Positions 26,099 to 34,464 of a stretch of DNA of 64,000 bases are shown one piece after another. This stretch comes from JARKQH01 sp964631605 (GTDB lineage: Bacteria > Verrucomicrobiota > Verrucomicrobiia > Limisphaerales > UBA8199): the NCBI GenBank assembly GCA_964631605.1, contig CAZVYG010000002.1, positions 1-64,000 on the forward strand. Direction: 5' to 3'. Position numbers and translations under genes: made by a program. The notes below the pieces were generated by a model, which was not told where the DNA came from, did not search any database, and saw only the letters and a program-made list of their open reading frames with translations. Every line of letters begins with the position of its first letter. Position 1 is the stretch's first letter.

Positions 26099-28356
26099 GT
26101 GTTCCGGCATCCCCATAGAAGCAACAAGGCCAGCACCACCAATCCAGCAGCAATGGCCCGCAGATAATGCTGCACCTGCCCATTCTGGAGCTGGGATAAG
26201 CGGCTGCCGCCCTTGCCCAACCCGCCGCAGGCCCGGTCAAAGCCACCATTGACCAGGTACTCGTCCATCATCCGGCTCGCCCACGAAAGCGCACTCGTTG
26301 TCAGCGAGACGGCGCGAACCGCTCCGCCCCAAATCACACGGTCCGCCCAATCGCAGGCGCGTGCAAAACCTGCGGTGATGCAGACCACGGTCAGGTCGTA
26401 GAACTCATCGAAGTAATACTTTTGGCGCAACACCGCAAACGCGGCGGGATGGAAGCGCTCGAGCACATCCGTTTCATCCGAACTACGTGAAGGACGGCGG
26501 CCATAGAGCCAGTATCCAAGGAGAATGCCCGCACCCGCCACCAACGCGGACAAAGCCATCAGACCCAGCGTGCCCCCCGCCAGCAACCGGGCGATTTCGA
26601 GGGACTCGTCGCGGCCCAGCAGGAACCCTTGGAACCACGGCCAGGCGGGGGTGCCGAAGAACCCGAGCACAATGCTGCCAGCCGCCAGCAAAAGAAGCGG
26701 TCCGGTCATTAGGGCGGGGCTCTCGTGAGGCAAACCGTTTGCGAAGGCAGCGCCCGCCCCCGGCTGCGATGGGGCGCCGGTGATACCGCGGCCATGAGCT
26801 TTCGCCGGAGCACCGCGCCAGGAGCCGAAGAAGACGTAACAGATCTGCCGGGTCATGTAGAACGCGGTTAGAAGCGCCGCGAGGATGGCCAGCAGGAAGG
26901 GGAGGCGCGAAACAGGCCAACTCGCTGCGGCATGCAGGATTTCGTCTTTGCTCCAGAAGCCCGAGAACAGGATCGGCACTCCGCTCAAGGCCATCATTCC
27001 GATTGCGTAGGTGGCAAAAGTCACCGGCATCAGCTTCCGCAACCCGCCCATGCGGCGGATGTCCTGCTCCTCATGGCAGCCGTGGATGACAGAGCCGGAT
27101 CCCAGAAACAGCAGCGCCTTGAAAAAAGCATGGGTGATCAGGTGGAACATGCCGACGGCAACGCCACCGGTTCCCAAGCCAAGCATCATGAAGCCGAGCT
27201 GGGATACCGTCGAGTAGGCGAGGATGCGTTTGATGTCCGTTTGAGCGACCGCGATGCTGGCGGCGAACAGGGCGGTCAAAACCCCAACCCAGGTCACCAC
27301 TTTCAAAGTGGTCGAGGTTGGTTTCGGAGAATGACTTTCATTGTCACTGCTCAGCGCCGCGCTGGGGCTGGCAGAATCCGGCGGTTCGATCGGAATCCTC
27401 AGCACCGCGCCAGGATTGGCTCTGGCGGCTTCGCCCGGGACGCTTTGCGTGTAAAGTCCGGTCGGCTTGATGTCGGCGTCGGTCATGGCGACGAGGGGAT
27501 AAACCCGCGCGATGAGGAATACGCCGGCGGCGACCATGGTGGCGGCATGGATGAGAGCGCTGACCGGTGTGGGGCCTTCCATGGCGTCCGGCAGCCAGAC
27601 ATGGAGAGGCAACTGACCCGATTTGCCGACGGCGCCAAGAAACAGCAATAGGCCGATGGCCGTTGCCAGGGCGACGCCCAGGCCGGCGGTGCGGAGGGCC
27701 AGCACGTTCAGCGCGGGCTGTTCCAGACATCCCCTGCCCTGATCATAAAACAACAACGTGCCGGTTTCCGAATACAGCCAGATCATCCCCAGCAGAAAAG
27801 CCAGGTCACCAATTCTCGTGGTGATAAAGGCCTTTTTGGCCGCCGCAGCCGCGGTCGGTTTCTGATACCAGAACCCGATGAGCAAATAGGAGGTGAGGCC
27901 GACCAATTCCCAACAGATGAACAGCAGCAGCAGACTGTTGGCGATGACCAGCCCCAGCATGGCGCCCGCGAACAGGGAGAGGAAACAGAAAAAGCGGGTG
28001 AAGTTCTCATCCTGCGCCATGTAACCGACGCTGAAGACGAAGATGAGCAGTGATACCAGCGCGACCATGACCAGCATGACGGCTGAGAGGGGATCGAGCA
28101 CCCAGCCGAGGGTGACCCAGGTGTTGCCGGCCTGGAACCAATTGAAGTTGAGCGCCTGTCTGACAGGCTCGGGCGCCCGGAGGGCGGCGGCCAACGCGCC
28201 TACTGCCACCACGAGAGAGACACTGACCGAACCGATCGCCAGGAGCGCCGCGGCGGCGCGATGGCGCCGCTTGAGCAGGGCGCCAAGCCCGCCCGCGGTC
28301 AGGGGCAGGACCGCCGCCAGCCAGAGCAGTTTAACAATGGCGTCCTGAGCGTTCAC
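26095..28356 (-). CDS. nuoL: NADH-quinone oxidoreductase subunit L, extended form
   Basis: 753 residues against about 613 in E. coli. The antiporter core is intact: Glu150 (FICWELVGLTSYLLIG) and Lys245 (GAVGKSGQLPLHVWLPDAM). Two additions stand out. A polar insert of about 59 residues (292-350; rich in Pro, Ser, Ala) lies before VVTWVGVLTALFAAS. The C-terminal lateral helix region, from YYFDEFYD to QVQHYLRAI, is about 25 residues longer than in ordinary NuoL. A longer lateral helix is what a complex with an extra NuoM would need. The membrane arm couples quinone reduction to proton export. Confidence 0.95.
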   Translation of the reverse strand: MNAQDAIVKLLWLAAVLPLTAGGLGALLKRRHRAAAALLAIGSVSVSLVVAVGALAAALRAPEPVRQALNFNWFQAGNTWVTLGWVLDPLSAVMLVMVALVSLLIFVFSVGYMAQDENFTRFFCFLSLFAGAMLGLVIANSLLLLFICWELVGLTSYLLIGFWYQKPTAAAAAKKAFITTRIGDLAFLLGMIWLYSETGTLLFYDQGRGCLEQPALNVLALRTAGLGVALATAIGLLLFLGAVGKSGQLPLHVWLPDAMEGPTPVSALIHAATMVAAGVFLIARVYPLVAMTDADIKPTGLYTQSVPGEAARANPGAVLRIPIEPPDSASPSAALSSDNESHSPKPTSTTLKVVTWVGVLTALFAASIAVAQTDIKRILAYSTVSQLGFMMLGLGTGGVAVGMFHLITHAFFKALLFLGSGSVIHGCHEEQDIRRMGGLRKLMPVTFATYAIGMMALSGVPILFSGFWSKDEILHAAASWPVSRLPFLLAILAALLTAFYMTRQICYVFFGSWRGAPAKAHGRGITGAPSQPGAGAAFANGLPHESPALMTGPLLLLAAGSIVLGFFGTPAWPWFQGFLLGRDESLEIARLLAGGTLGLMALSALVAGAGILLGYWLYGRRPSRSSDETDVLERFHPAAFAVLRQKYYFDEFYDLTVVCITAGFARACDWADRVIWGGAVRAVSLTTSALSWASRMMDEYLVNGGFDRACGGLGKGGSRLSQLQNGQVQHYLRAIAAGLVVLALLLLWGCRNT

Positions 28357-28363
28357 GTCGCGA

Positions 28364-28675
28364 TCATCCTTTCAAAGAGTCAACCTTATCGAGGCGGACC
28401 GTCCGGCAGTGGCGGTAGATGGCGATGATCAGGGCGAGGCCCACGGCCGCTTCCGCGGCGGCGATGGCAATGGAGAAGAGGACAAACAGGATGCCAGTGA
28501 GCGCTTCGGGATTGGGGCTGTAACGCCAGAAGGCGATGAAGTTCAGGTTGGCGGCGTTGAGCATCAGCTCGATGCCGATCAGCACCACAATGGCGTTGCG
28601 CCGGGCCAGGGCTCCCGCCAACCCCACGCCAAACAACAAAGCAGAAAGTAAAAGGCAGGCGTGCAGCGGTGTCAC
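28364..28675 (-). CDS. nuoK: NADH-quinone oxidoreductase subunit K
   Basis: 103 residues, three membrane helices. It carries IVVLIGIELMLNAANLNFIAF with the conserved helix-2 glutamate, and a second glutamate in IAAAEAAVGLAL. The start is GTG in a GTGA overlap with the nuoJ stop, which fixes it. It links the quinone-module membrane domain to the antiporter-like subunits. Confidence 0.95.
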   Translation of the reverse strand: MTPLHACLLLSALLFGVGLAGALARRNAIVVLIGIELMLNAANLNFIAFWRYSPNPEALTGILFVLFSIAIAAAEAAVGLALIIAIYRHCRTVRLDKVDSLKG

Positions 28676-29262
28676 CCTGGCGCCCTCCGCTTGGTCTCCG
28701 GCGGTTCCGAGTCCGAGGTTGAAGGTTCGCGTTTTGGTTCGGTGCATCGCCGTCCGGGAAAACTCATCGCCACGATCACCGCGCCGATCAAGGCCGCCGT
28801 CAGCAGCAGGCCCATCAACTCCAGGGGCAGGACGTAGCGAGTCATGAGCTGCTCGCCGATGGTGCGAACAGTTGCCACCGGCGGACTGGGCGAGGCGGAG
28901 GAAATGGCGCGGCTGCCGAGCACTGCCGCCGCGATCAAGCCCGAGACAGCGGCCGCCAGCCCCACCCCTGGAAGCCATGACCAAACCGACCGCCCAGCGT
29001 CCGCCACCGGCTCGCCGCCCCGAGTGAGCAGGATCGCAAACACGATGAGAATGGCCACCGCGCCGACATAGACCAGGATTTGGGCGAAACCGACGAATTG
29101 GGCATTGAGGTGAAGGTAAAGCCCCGCCAGGCCCGCAAAGGCGACAGCCAGCGCCAGGGCGCAATGGACCAGGTTGCGGAGGGTAACTGCGGCCACCGCA
29201 CCCGTGAAAGTGAGGATGCTGAGGACGACAAAGTCAGCCGTCATGGTTGCAAAGGTCGGCAC
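28672..29262 (-). CDS. nuoJ: NADH-quinone oxidoreductase subunit J
   Basis: 196 residues, five membrane helices. The helix-3 hallmark FVGFAQILVYVGAVAILIVF is present, as are the NLVHCALAL element and a polar C-terminal tail. ATG at 29262 and ATG at 29244 are both possible starts. It overlaps nuoK and lies six bases after nuoH, so it is part of one long transcript. Confidence 0.95.
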   Translation of the reverse strand: MPTFATMTADFVVLSILTFTGAVAAVTLRNLVHCALALAVAFAGLAGLYLHLNAQFVGFAQILVYVGAVAILIVFAILLTRGGEPVADAGRSVWSWLPGVGLAAAVSGLIAAAVLGSRAISSASPSPPVATVRTIGEQLMTRYVLPLELMGLLLTAALIGAVIVAMSFPGRRCTEPKREPSTSDSEPPETKRRAPG

Positions 29263-29268
29263 GGTTGC

Positions 29269-30456
29269 TCATTCGGCAAATCGGTAGGTTCGCCTGGCCA
29301 GGTTGCGCCGCTGGGCGAGGCCGCGGCCGAGGCCCGCATACGCGGCGGCCAATAAAAGTGAACAGACCACCCAACGGGTGAGGCCCGCCGGCAGAAAGCG
29401 CCACAGGCCCGCCGCCAGCAGGTTGATCAACGCGAGGGGCAGCATGAATTTCCAGGCGAAATTCATCAACTGATCCATCCGCAAGCGCGGCAACGTTCCG
29501 CGTATCCAAATGAAAAGAGCAATCAGCGAAAGCAACTTGAGGAAGAACCAGGCGTAAGAAGGGACCCAGGTCAGAACCGGCAGCGGGGCGGTCCAACCGC
29601 CCAGAAACAAGGTGATGGCCAGGCCGCTGATGGCAAACATTCCGATATATTCGCCGAGGAAGAAAAGGGCGAACTTGAATCCGGAATATTCAACGTAATA
29701 GCCGGCAATGATTTCCGACTCGCCCTCGGGCAGGTCGAACGGGCAACGATTGGACTCGGCGGCGGCGGCGATGAGGAAGATGACAAACCCGGCCAGGCCC
29801 CAGGGCGTGAGCACATGCCAGTGCGGCAGCCAGCCGGAAAAACCGGCCTGCGATTCGACGATGCGGACGGTGGAGAGCGAGCCCGCCATCATGACAACAG
29901 CCACCGCTGAGAGGATGAGCGGAACCTCGTAGCTGATCATCTGGGCGATGGCGCGCATGGCGCCGAGGAGGGAATACTTGTTTCGGCTGGACCAGCCCGC
30001 CATGAACACGGACAACTCGGTGGCCGCGCCCACGGCAAAGAAGAACAGCAAGCCCGCGTCCATGTCCACCGCCGCCATGTTGCGGCCGACGGGCAGAACC
30101 GCCAGCGCCAGGAACACCGGCACGACCAGGACCAGCGGCGCGATGAAATGCACCACCCGGTCGGCAGCACGGGGCACGACGTCCTCCTTGGTCAAAGCTT
30201 TGATGCCGTCAGCCACCGGTTGCAGCAGACCAAAAGGACCAACGCGGTTGGGGCCGTACCGATTCTGGATCCGACCCAGTCCTTTACGTTCGAGCAGCGT
30301 GGTCAATGCGAACAGCGCAGCGAAAGTGACCACGAGGGCCGCAATCGAGATGAGAGCGGAAATAACCGCGACCCACGCGCCGGGCACATGGCTCATCAGC
30401 CAGCGCACCAGTTCGTGTTTTGCCAGGACAAATATCTGGTCCAGTTTTTCAGCCAT
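29269..30456 (-). CDS. nuoH: NADH-quinone oxidoreductase subunit H
   Basis: 395 residues, eight core membrane helices. LLERKGLGRIQNRYGPNRVGP forms the quinone-chamber loop, and FDLPEGESEIIAGYYVEYSG is the strongly conserved acidic loop. WIRGTLPRLRMDQLM near the C-terminus is also typical. It couples quinone reduction to the membrane arm. Here nuoH follows nuoI, the reverse of the usual H-I order. Confidence 0.96.
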   Translation of the reverse strand: MAEKLDQIFVLAKHELVRWLMSHVPGAWVAVISALISIAALVVTFAALFALTTLLERKGLGRIQNRYGPNRVGPFGLLQPVADGIKALTKEDVVPRAADRVVHFIAPLVLVVPVFLALAVLPVGRNMAAVDMDAGLLFFFAVGAATELSVFMAGWSSRNKYSLLGAMRAIAQMISYEVPLILSAVAVVMMAGSLSTVRIVESQAGFSGWLPHWHVLTPWGLAGFVIFLIAAAAESNRCPFDLPEGESEIIAGYYVEYSGFKFALFFLGEYIGMFAISGLAITLFLGGWTAPLPVLTWVPSYAWFFLKLLSLIALFIWIRGTLPRLRMDQLMNFAWKFMLPLALINLLAAGLWRFLPAGLTRWVVCSLLLAAAYAGLGRGLAQRRNLARRTYRFAE

Positions 30457-30556
30457 CAGCCAATCCCGCCGACCTTGAAACCCAACCGCCCGGCCGGAAC
30501 TTGATCGGGCTCAATTATGGCGTGGATTCAAGCCCGGAGCAAGCGACGGTTGGGCA

Positions 30557-31174
30557 TCACTTCGGCGGCTGGGTGGGCGGGGATGGCGGTTTGGGCGCCG
30601 GTATCGAAGTTGCGGCTTTGGCGTCGGCGCCGCCTTTGGTTTTCGCCAGGGCCTTGTTCTTTTCGGCCGCCAGCCGCGCGTCCACCTCGGCCGCTTCGGC
30701 GGGGTGAATCTTGTGGTAGTACTCGTTGGATTTGGCCAGATCGGCCTTGTGCAGTAACAAGGGGGCAAAGCGGTCGGTCGTGCTCAACTCGAACTCGACG
30801 TCCATTTTGATCGCGTCGAAGGGGCAGACTTCGACGCAAATCTGGCAGCTCATGCAGACCGACAGGTCAATGTCGAAGACCTTCGGCTGGAATTGGAGCT
30901 TGCCGATGTAATCCGGCTTCTTGGTGATGTCCTTGACGATATAGATGCATTGGGGCGGACACTCTTTTTCGCAAATCTGGCAGGCGACGCAGCGCAAACC
31001 TTCTTGCCAATCGTCACCGTCATAAACGAGGAAAGGGAAGTTGCGCGCGGCTTCCGTAGTGGGCAGCCGTTCCTCGGGGTATTGGACGGTGACGAGGCGG
31101 TCTTCCTCGACATAGCTGCCCAGAAAATTCCGGGCAGTCTCCGCCATGCCTTTCAAGATGCCTTCGCCGAGCAT
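30557..31174 (-). CDS. nuoI: NADH-quinone oxidoreductase subunit I (two 4Fe-4S clusters)
   Basis: 205 residues. Two 4Fe-4S ferredoxin motifs, CVACQICEKECP (about 71-82) and CMSCQICVEVCP (about 105-116), hold clusters N6a and N6b that pass electrons to N2 in NuoB. After about residue 160 it carries a lysine/alanine/proline-rich tail (PAPKPPSPPTQPPK), longer than in most homologues. A 100-base spacer separates it from nuoH. Confidence 0.95.
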   Translation of the reverse strand: MLGEGILKGMAETARNFLGSYVEEDRLVTVQYPEERLPTTEAARNFPFLVYDGDDWQEGLRCVACQICEKECPPQCIYIVKDITKKPDYIGKLQFQPKVFDIDLSVCMSCQICVEVCPFDAIKMDVEFELSTTDRFAPLLLHKADLAKSNEYYHKIHPAEAAEVDARLAAEKNKALAKTKGGADAKAATSIPAPKPPSPPTQPPK

Positions 31175-31192
31175 AATTTTCCTGTGGAATGA

Positions 31193-32381
31193 CTACCGGT
31201 CCACCTCGCCGAGGACAATGTCCACGCTGCCGAGAATAATCACGACATCGGCGACGTGGTGACCGAGGCACATATCCTCGAGCACGGTCAGGTTGATGAA
31301 GCTGGGCGGCCGGACGCGATAGCGGTACGGGTTGGGCGAGCCGTCACTGATGAGATAAAAACCGAGCTCGCCCTTGGGAGCCTCGATGCGGCCGTAGGCC
31401 TCACCCGGTTTGGGGCGAAAACCGCGCAGTTTGGCTTTCGGATCGAGAATGGGGCCGTCGGGAATCTCGCGCAAGGCCTGTTCCAAAATCTTGAGAGACT
31501 CGCGCATTTCGAGCATGCGGACGAGGTATCGGTCGTAAACATCGCCGTGCTCGCCCAGGGGGACGCGAAAGGAGAAGCGATCGTAGATTCCATAGCGATC
31601 CACTTTGCGGATGTCGTAGTTGACGCCGCTGGCGCGGAGCATGGGGCCGGTGATGCTGGCGTTAACGGCCAGGGAGGCCGGCAGCACGCCCACCCCCTGG
31701 GTGCGGGACATGAGAATCTCGTTTTCGTTGAGCAAGCGCTCGTATTCGTCGAGGAATCGCGGAAAGTTGGCGACGACCCGGCGCGCGGCCGCGAGCCACC
31801 CCGGCGGCAGGTCGCAGCGGCAGCCGCCGAACCGGAAGTAATTGCACATCATGCGGGCGCCGGTCAGCGACTCGAAGAGGTCGAGAATCTTCTCCCNNNN
31901 NNNNNNAAGCATACATCAGCGGGGTGCCGGAGGCGCCCATGTCCTGCAACAGGAAACCGGCCAGGCAGGCATGATTTTGGAGACGGGTCAATTCGGCGGT
32001 GATGACCCGGATATATTCCGCGCGCTCCGGCGGCTGCAGGCCGGCGAGTTTTTCCACCGTCAGGCAGTAAGCCCAGTTGTTGGTGAGCGAGCAGAAGTAA
32101 TCCAACCGGTCCGTGTACGGGATGGACCCGAGGTAGGTGGTCTTTTCGCCAATTTTTTCGTGGTTTCGATGCAGGTAACCGAACACCGGTTTGAGCTTGA
32201 CGACCCGTTCGCCATCCAGAACCACATCCATGCGGAACACGCCGTGGGTGGAGGGATGCTGCGGGCCCATGGAGATTTCGAGCAACCCGCCTCCCCTTTC
32301 GCCCGCGGTCGCGGGTTTGGACCGCAGCTCATACTGCTTTCCCGAAGTCGCCGGCGACTGGACGGTTCCAAGGGAGGTCAT
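31193..32381 (-). CDS. nuoD: NADH-quinone oxidoreductase subunit D, interrupted by a 10-N gap
   Basis: The 49-kDa quinone-site subunit, related to NiFe-hydrogenase large subunits. The N-terminal part carries MGPQHPSTHGVFRM with the quinone-site His, and FGYLHRNHEKIGE. After the gap it continues EKILDLFESLTGARMMCNYF and ends DIVLGEVDR. The gap (31897-31906) seems to shift the frame, but family alignment needs MYA-FRER-EKIL across it, so exactly nine bases are missing rather than ten. The gene is intact and about 395 residues long. Its ATG overlaps the nuoC stop. Confidence 0.93.
31897..31906. other. Assembly gap (10 N) within nuoD
   Basis: Ten unresolved bases. The flanking protein fits the NuoD family only if nine bases are missing, so the apparent frameshift is an assembly artefact. 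Confidence 0.95.
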
Positions 32382-33019
32382 GGGTGCGGCGCCTCGGGGG
32401 TGCCCACGTGCCGGCGGGCTCGTTCGAGCACCTCGCCGTGGGCGGTGGGTTCGTATTCAAAGTCGTCGGGCTCGGCGTAGTCTTTGCGCATGGGGTAGTC
32501 CTGGAACTCGTCCCACATGAGGATGCGGCGCAAATCCGGATGCCCGTCAAAAATGATTCCGTAAAGGTCGAACACTTCCCGTTCCTGGAACTCGGCGCCG
32601 CGCCAGACCGGGGTCAGGGAGGGCAGATGGACATCGTCCAAACGGTTGCCGGTGCGCAGCCGGAGCACCAAGGGGCCGTGTTTGAGTTCCATCGAGTAGA
32701 GGTGATAGACGACTTCAAGACAGCCGGGCTTCTTTTCCTCGAAACTATGTTCGATCTCACGCTCGATGCCTTCGATCACCTGCCGCGATCTGACTTTGCG
32801 GGTAATGACGGTGTCGAGCCAATCCACGCCGGTGACGTTGGAGACGTAATCCAGCCGCAGCCGGGGGTCGTCGCGGAGGAATTGGGCGACGGCGAGAGCC
32901 GCGTCCTTGTTGAGCAGGAGGGACGGTTGCCCGGCGGGACTGTCGTTGGGAAGGATCTCGAGGCGGGCGGCTGGGACGGCCTGAGCCACGCGAGCCTGAA
33001 GCTGTTCGAGCGATTCCAT
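32378..33019 (-). CDS. nuoC: NADH-quinone oxidoreductase subunit C
   Basis: 213 residues from ATG at 33019 (a TTG at 33040 would add seven). The 30-kDa subunit signature EREVFDLYGIIFDGHPDLRR and the following MWDEFQDYPMRKDY are present. It is part of the peripheral arm next to NuoD and NuoB. It is a separate gene here, not the NuoCD fusion of enterobacteria. Confidence 0.94.
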   Translation of the reverse strand: MESLEQLQARVAQAVPAARLEILPNDSPAGQPSLLLNKDAALAVAQFLRDDPRLRLDYVSNVTGVDWLDTVITRKVRSRQVIEGIEREIEHSFEEKKPGCLEVVYHLYSMELKHGPLVLRLRTGNRLDDVHLPSLTPVWRGAEFQEREVFDLYGIIFDGHPDLRRILMWDEFQDYPMRKDYAEPDDFEYEPTAHGEVLERARRHVGTPEAPHP

Positions 33020-33044
33020 GGCGATCAGGTCCTGGCGCAACGCC

Positions 33045-33672
33045 TCAGGCTTCTCCAGGATGGAGGACCGGCGGGCGCCACACTTCCGGGTTTTTCNNNN
33101 NNNNNNGGGGGCTCCAAGTCGTGCGGACCGTATTCCGGCACGGTGAATTCAGTGGGCGCGTCCGCCCTGAGATGACGCGGCCGATTGCAACCGGTCAGCG
33201 GCTGTTCGTCAATGAGCTGCTGCAGTTTCATGAAGGCGTGGAGCAGGGCTTCGGGCCGGGGCGGGCAGCCGGGGATGTGCACGTCCACCGGAATATAGCG
33301 GTCAATGCCTTTAAGAACGTTGTAGCCCTGTTTGAACGGCCCGCCGGAAATGGCGCAGGCGCCCATGGCGATGACGTATTTCGGCTCGGGCATCTGGTTG
33401 TAGAGGCGCACCACCTGGGGCGCCATTTTTTTGGTGACCGTGCCGGCAACGATCATGAGGTCGGCCTGTCGCGGCGAAGGGCGGAACACTTCGGCGCCGA
33501 AGCGGGCGAGGTCCCAGCGGGCCATCGAAGCGGCAATCATTTCGATGGCGCAACAGGCCAGGCCGAAGCCGAGCGGCCAGACGGAGTTCTTGCGCCCCCA
33601 GTTGTAGAGCTCCTCAAGCGTCGTGGTGAAAATCCCCTGCTTGCTCAATTCGCTGCGCAATCCTTCGTCCAT
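33045..33672 (-). CDS. nuoB: NADH-quinone oxidoreductase subunit B, C-terminus crossed by a 10-N gap
   Basis: About 208 residues. The N2 cluster cysteines are all present: the Cys-Cys pair in FGLACCAIEM, MGACAISGG and VHIPGCPPRPEAL. The gap at 33097-33106 lies in the variable C-terminal tail after EYGPHDLEP. If ten bases are counted, the frame ends at 33025; if a multiple of three is missing, as in nuoD, the tail reads KNPEVWRPPVLHPGEA and stops at 33045, which is preferred. NuoB hands electrons to quinone. Confidence 0.93.
33097..33106. other. Assembly gap (10 N) near the end of nuoB
   Basis: Ten unresolved bases. As in nuoD, a true length divisible by three gives the more natural C-terminus and a stop 25 bases before the nuoC start. 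Confidence 0.95.
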
Positions 33673-33692
33673 GGCCCGGGGTGCGGAGAGGG

Positions 33693-34073
33693 TTAGTTCC
33701 ACGTGAGCACGCCCTTTTGCCAGGCCCAGACGAGCCCTTCGGCCAGCAGCAGGACAAAGACCATCATGGCTGCGAAGGCGCCGACCGTCAGCCCGCCGAA
33801 GGCGACGGCGAACGGGAGCAGGAAGATCGTCTCGACGTCGAAAATCAGGAACACAATCGCGTAGAGGTAATACTCGGAGCGGAACTGAATCCAGGCGTCG
33901 CCGCGGGATTCCAGGCCGCATTCGTAGATCGCGTGTTTGGTGCGGCCGGGCTTGGGGGGGGAGAACCACCGAGCCCAAAGCCAGGCCAGCGCCAGCGGAG
34001 CAAGGGCGAAGAGGAGCGCGGCGCCCAGCAGCAGGACCAGAACGAGGTAGGGATGAATCTCAGGCGGCATCAT
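33693..34073 (-). CDS. nuoA: NADH-quinone oxidoreductase subunit A
   Basis: 126 residues with three membrane helices. AIYECGLES with the invariant Glu-Cys and FLIFDVETIFLLPFAV are the family signatures. It is the first gene of the nuo cluster (A-B-C-D-I-H-J-K-L-M-M-N). No promoter could be fixed in the 80 bases upstream. nuoE, nuoF and nuoG are absent, so the electron-input module must be encoded elsewhere or be replaced. Confidence 0.96.
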   Translation of the reverse strand: MMPPEIHPYLVLVLLLGAALLFALAPLALAWLWARWFSPPKPGRTKHAIYECGLESRGDAWIQFRSEYYLYAIVFLIFDVETIFLLPFAVAFGGLTVGAFAAMMVFVLLLAEGLVWAWQKGVLTWN

Positions 34074-34153
34074 TCTGCTTCCTAAACCTTATCATCAGTT
34101 AGCCTAGCCGCTGAAGGGGGCCGCCGTCAAGGAGACCGCCCGCCCGCGTGGGT

Positions 34154-34420
34154 CTATTCCGGCGGCTGGCTCTTGAGTCCCACGGAATGGGCAATGTCGT
34201 CGAACTCATCGCGGCTCACCTCCTCGAGCGACTTGCCGCGGGCGTTGAGTTTTTCGTTTATTTTGACGACCTTTTCGGTCATGACCTCGTGGGTTTCCTC
34301 GGTGCCGCCGACAAGCACGAAGTTGGGGCCGGTGGTCAGCCGCTTGTGACCGTCGGAATCGAGACCGACGCCGACCATGACGGCTTTTCGCCGGCCTTTC
34401 TTTCTGCTCGCATTAGCCAT
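34154..34420 (-). CDS. Small conserved hypothetical protein
   Basis: 88 residues from ATG at 34420 (a GTG six bases upstream is possible). A very basic start (SRKKGRRKA) is followed by VMVGVGLDSDGHKRLT, FVLVGGTEETHEVMTEKV and an acidic C-terminal helix (EEVSRDEFDDIAHSVG). Its distinct domain-like pattern and solitary placement between nuoA and cysK argue for a real gene. I recall similar short proteins in Verrucomicrobiota and Planctomycetota but no function. Confidence 0.7.
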   Translation of the reverse strand: MANASRKKGRRKAVMVGVGLDSDGHKRLTTGPNFVLVGGTEETHEVMTEKVVKINEKLNARGKSLEEVSRDEFDDIAHSVGLKSQPPE

Positions 34421-34464
34421 GAGCACAGGCTAACGCGAAAGGGGCGCAGGCGTCAAATCCCGGC

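Noticed and set aside
31193..32381. nuoD as a frameshifted pseudogene
   Set aside because: The frame change coincides exactly with the 10-N gap and disappears if nine bases are assumed.
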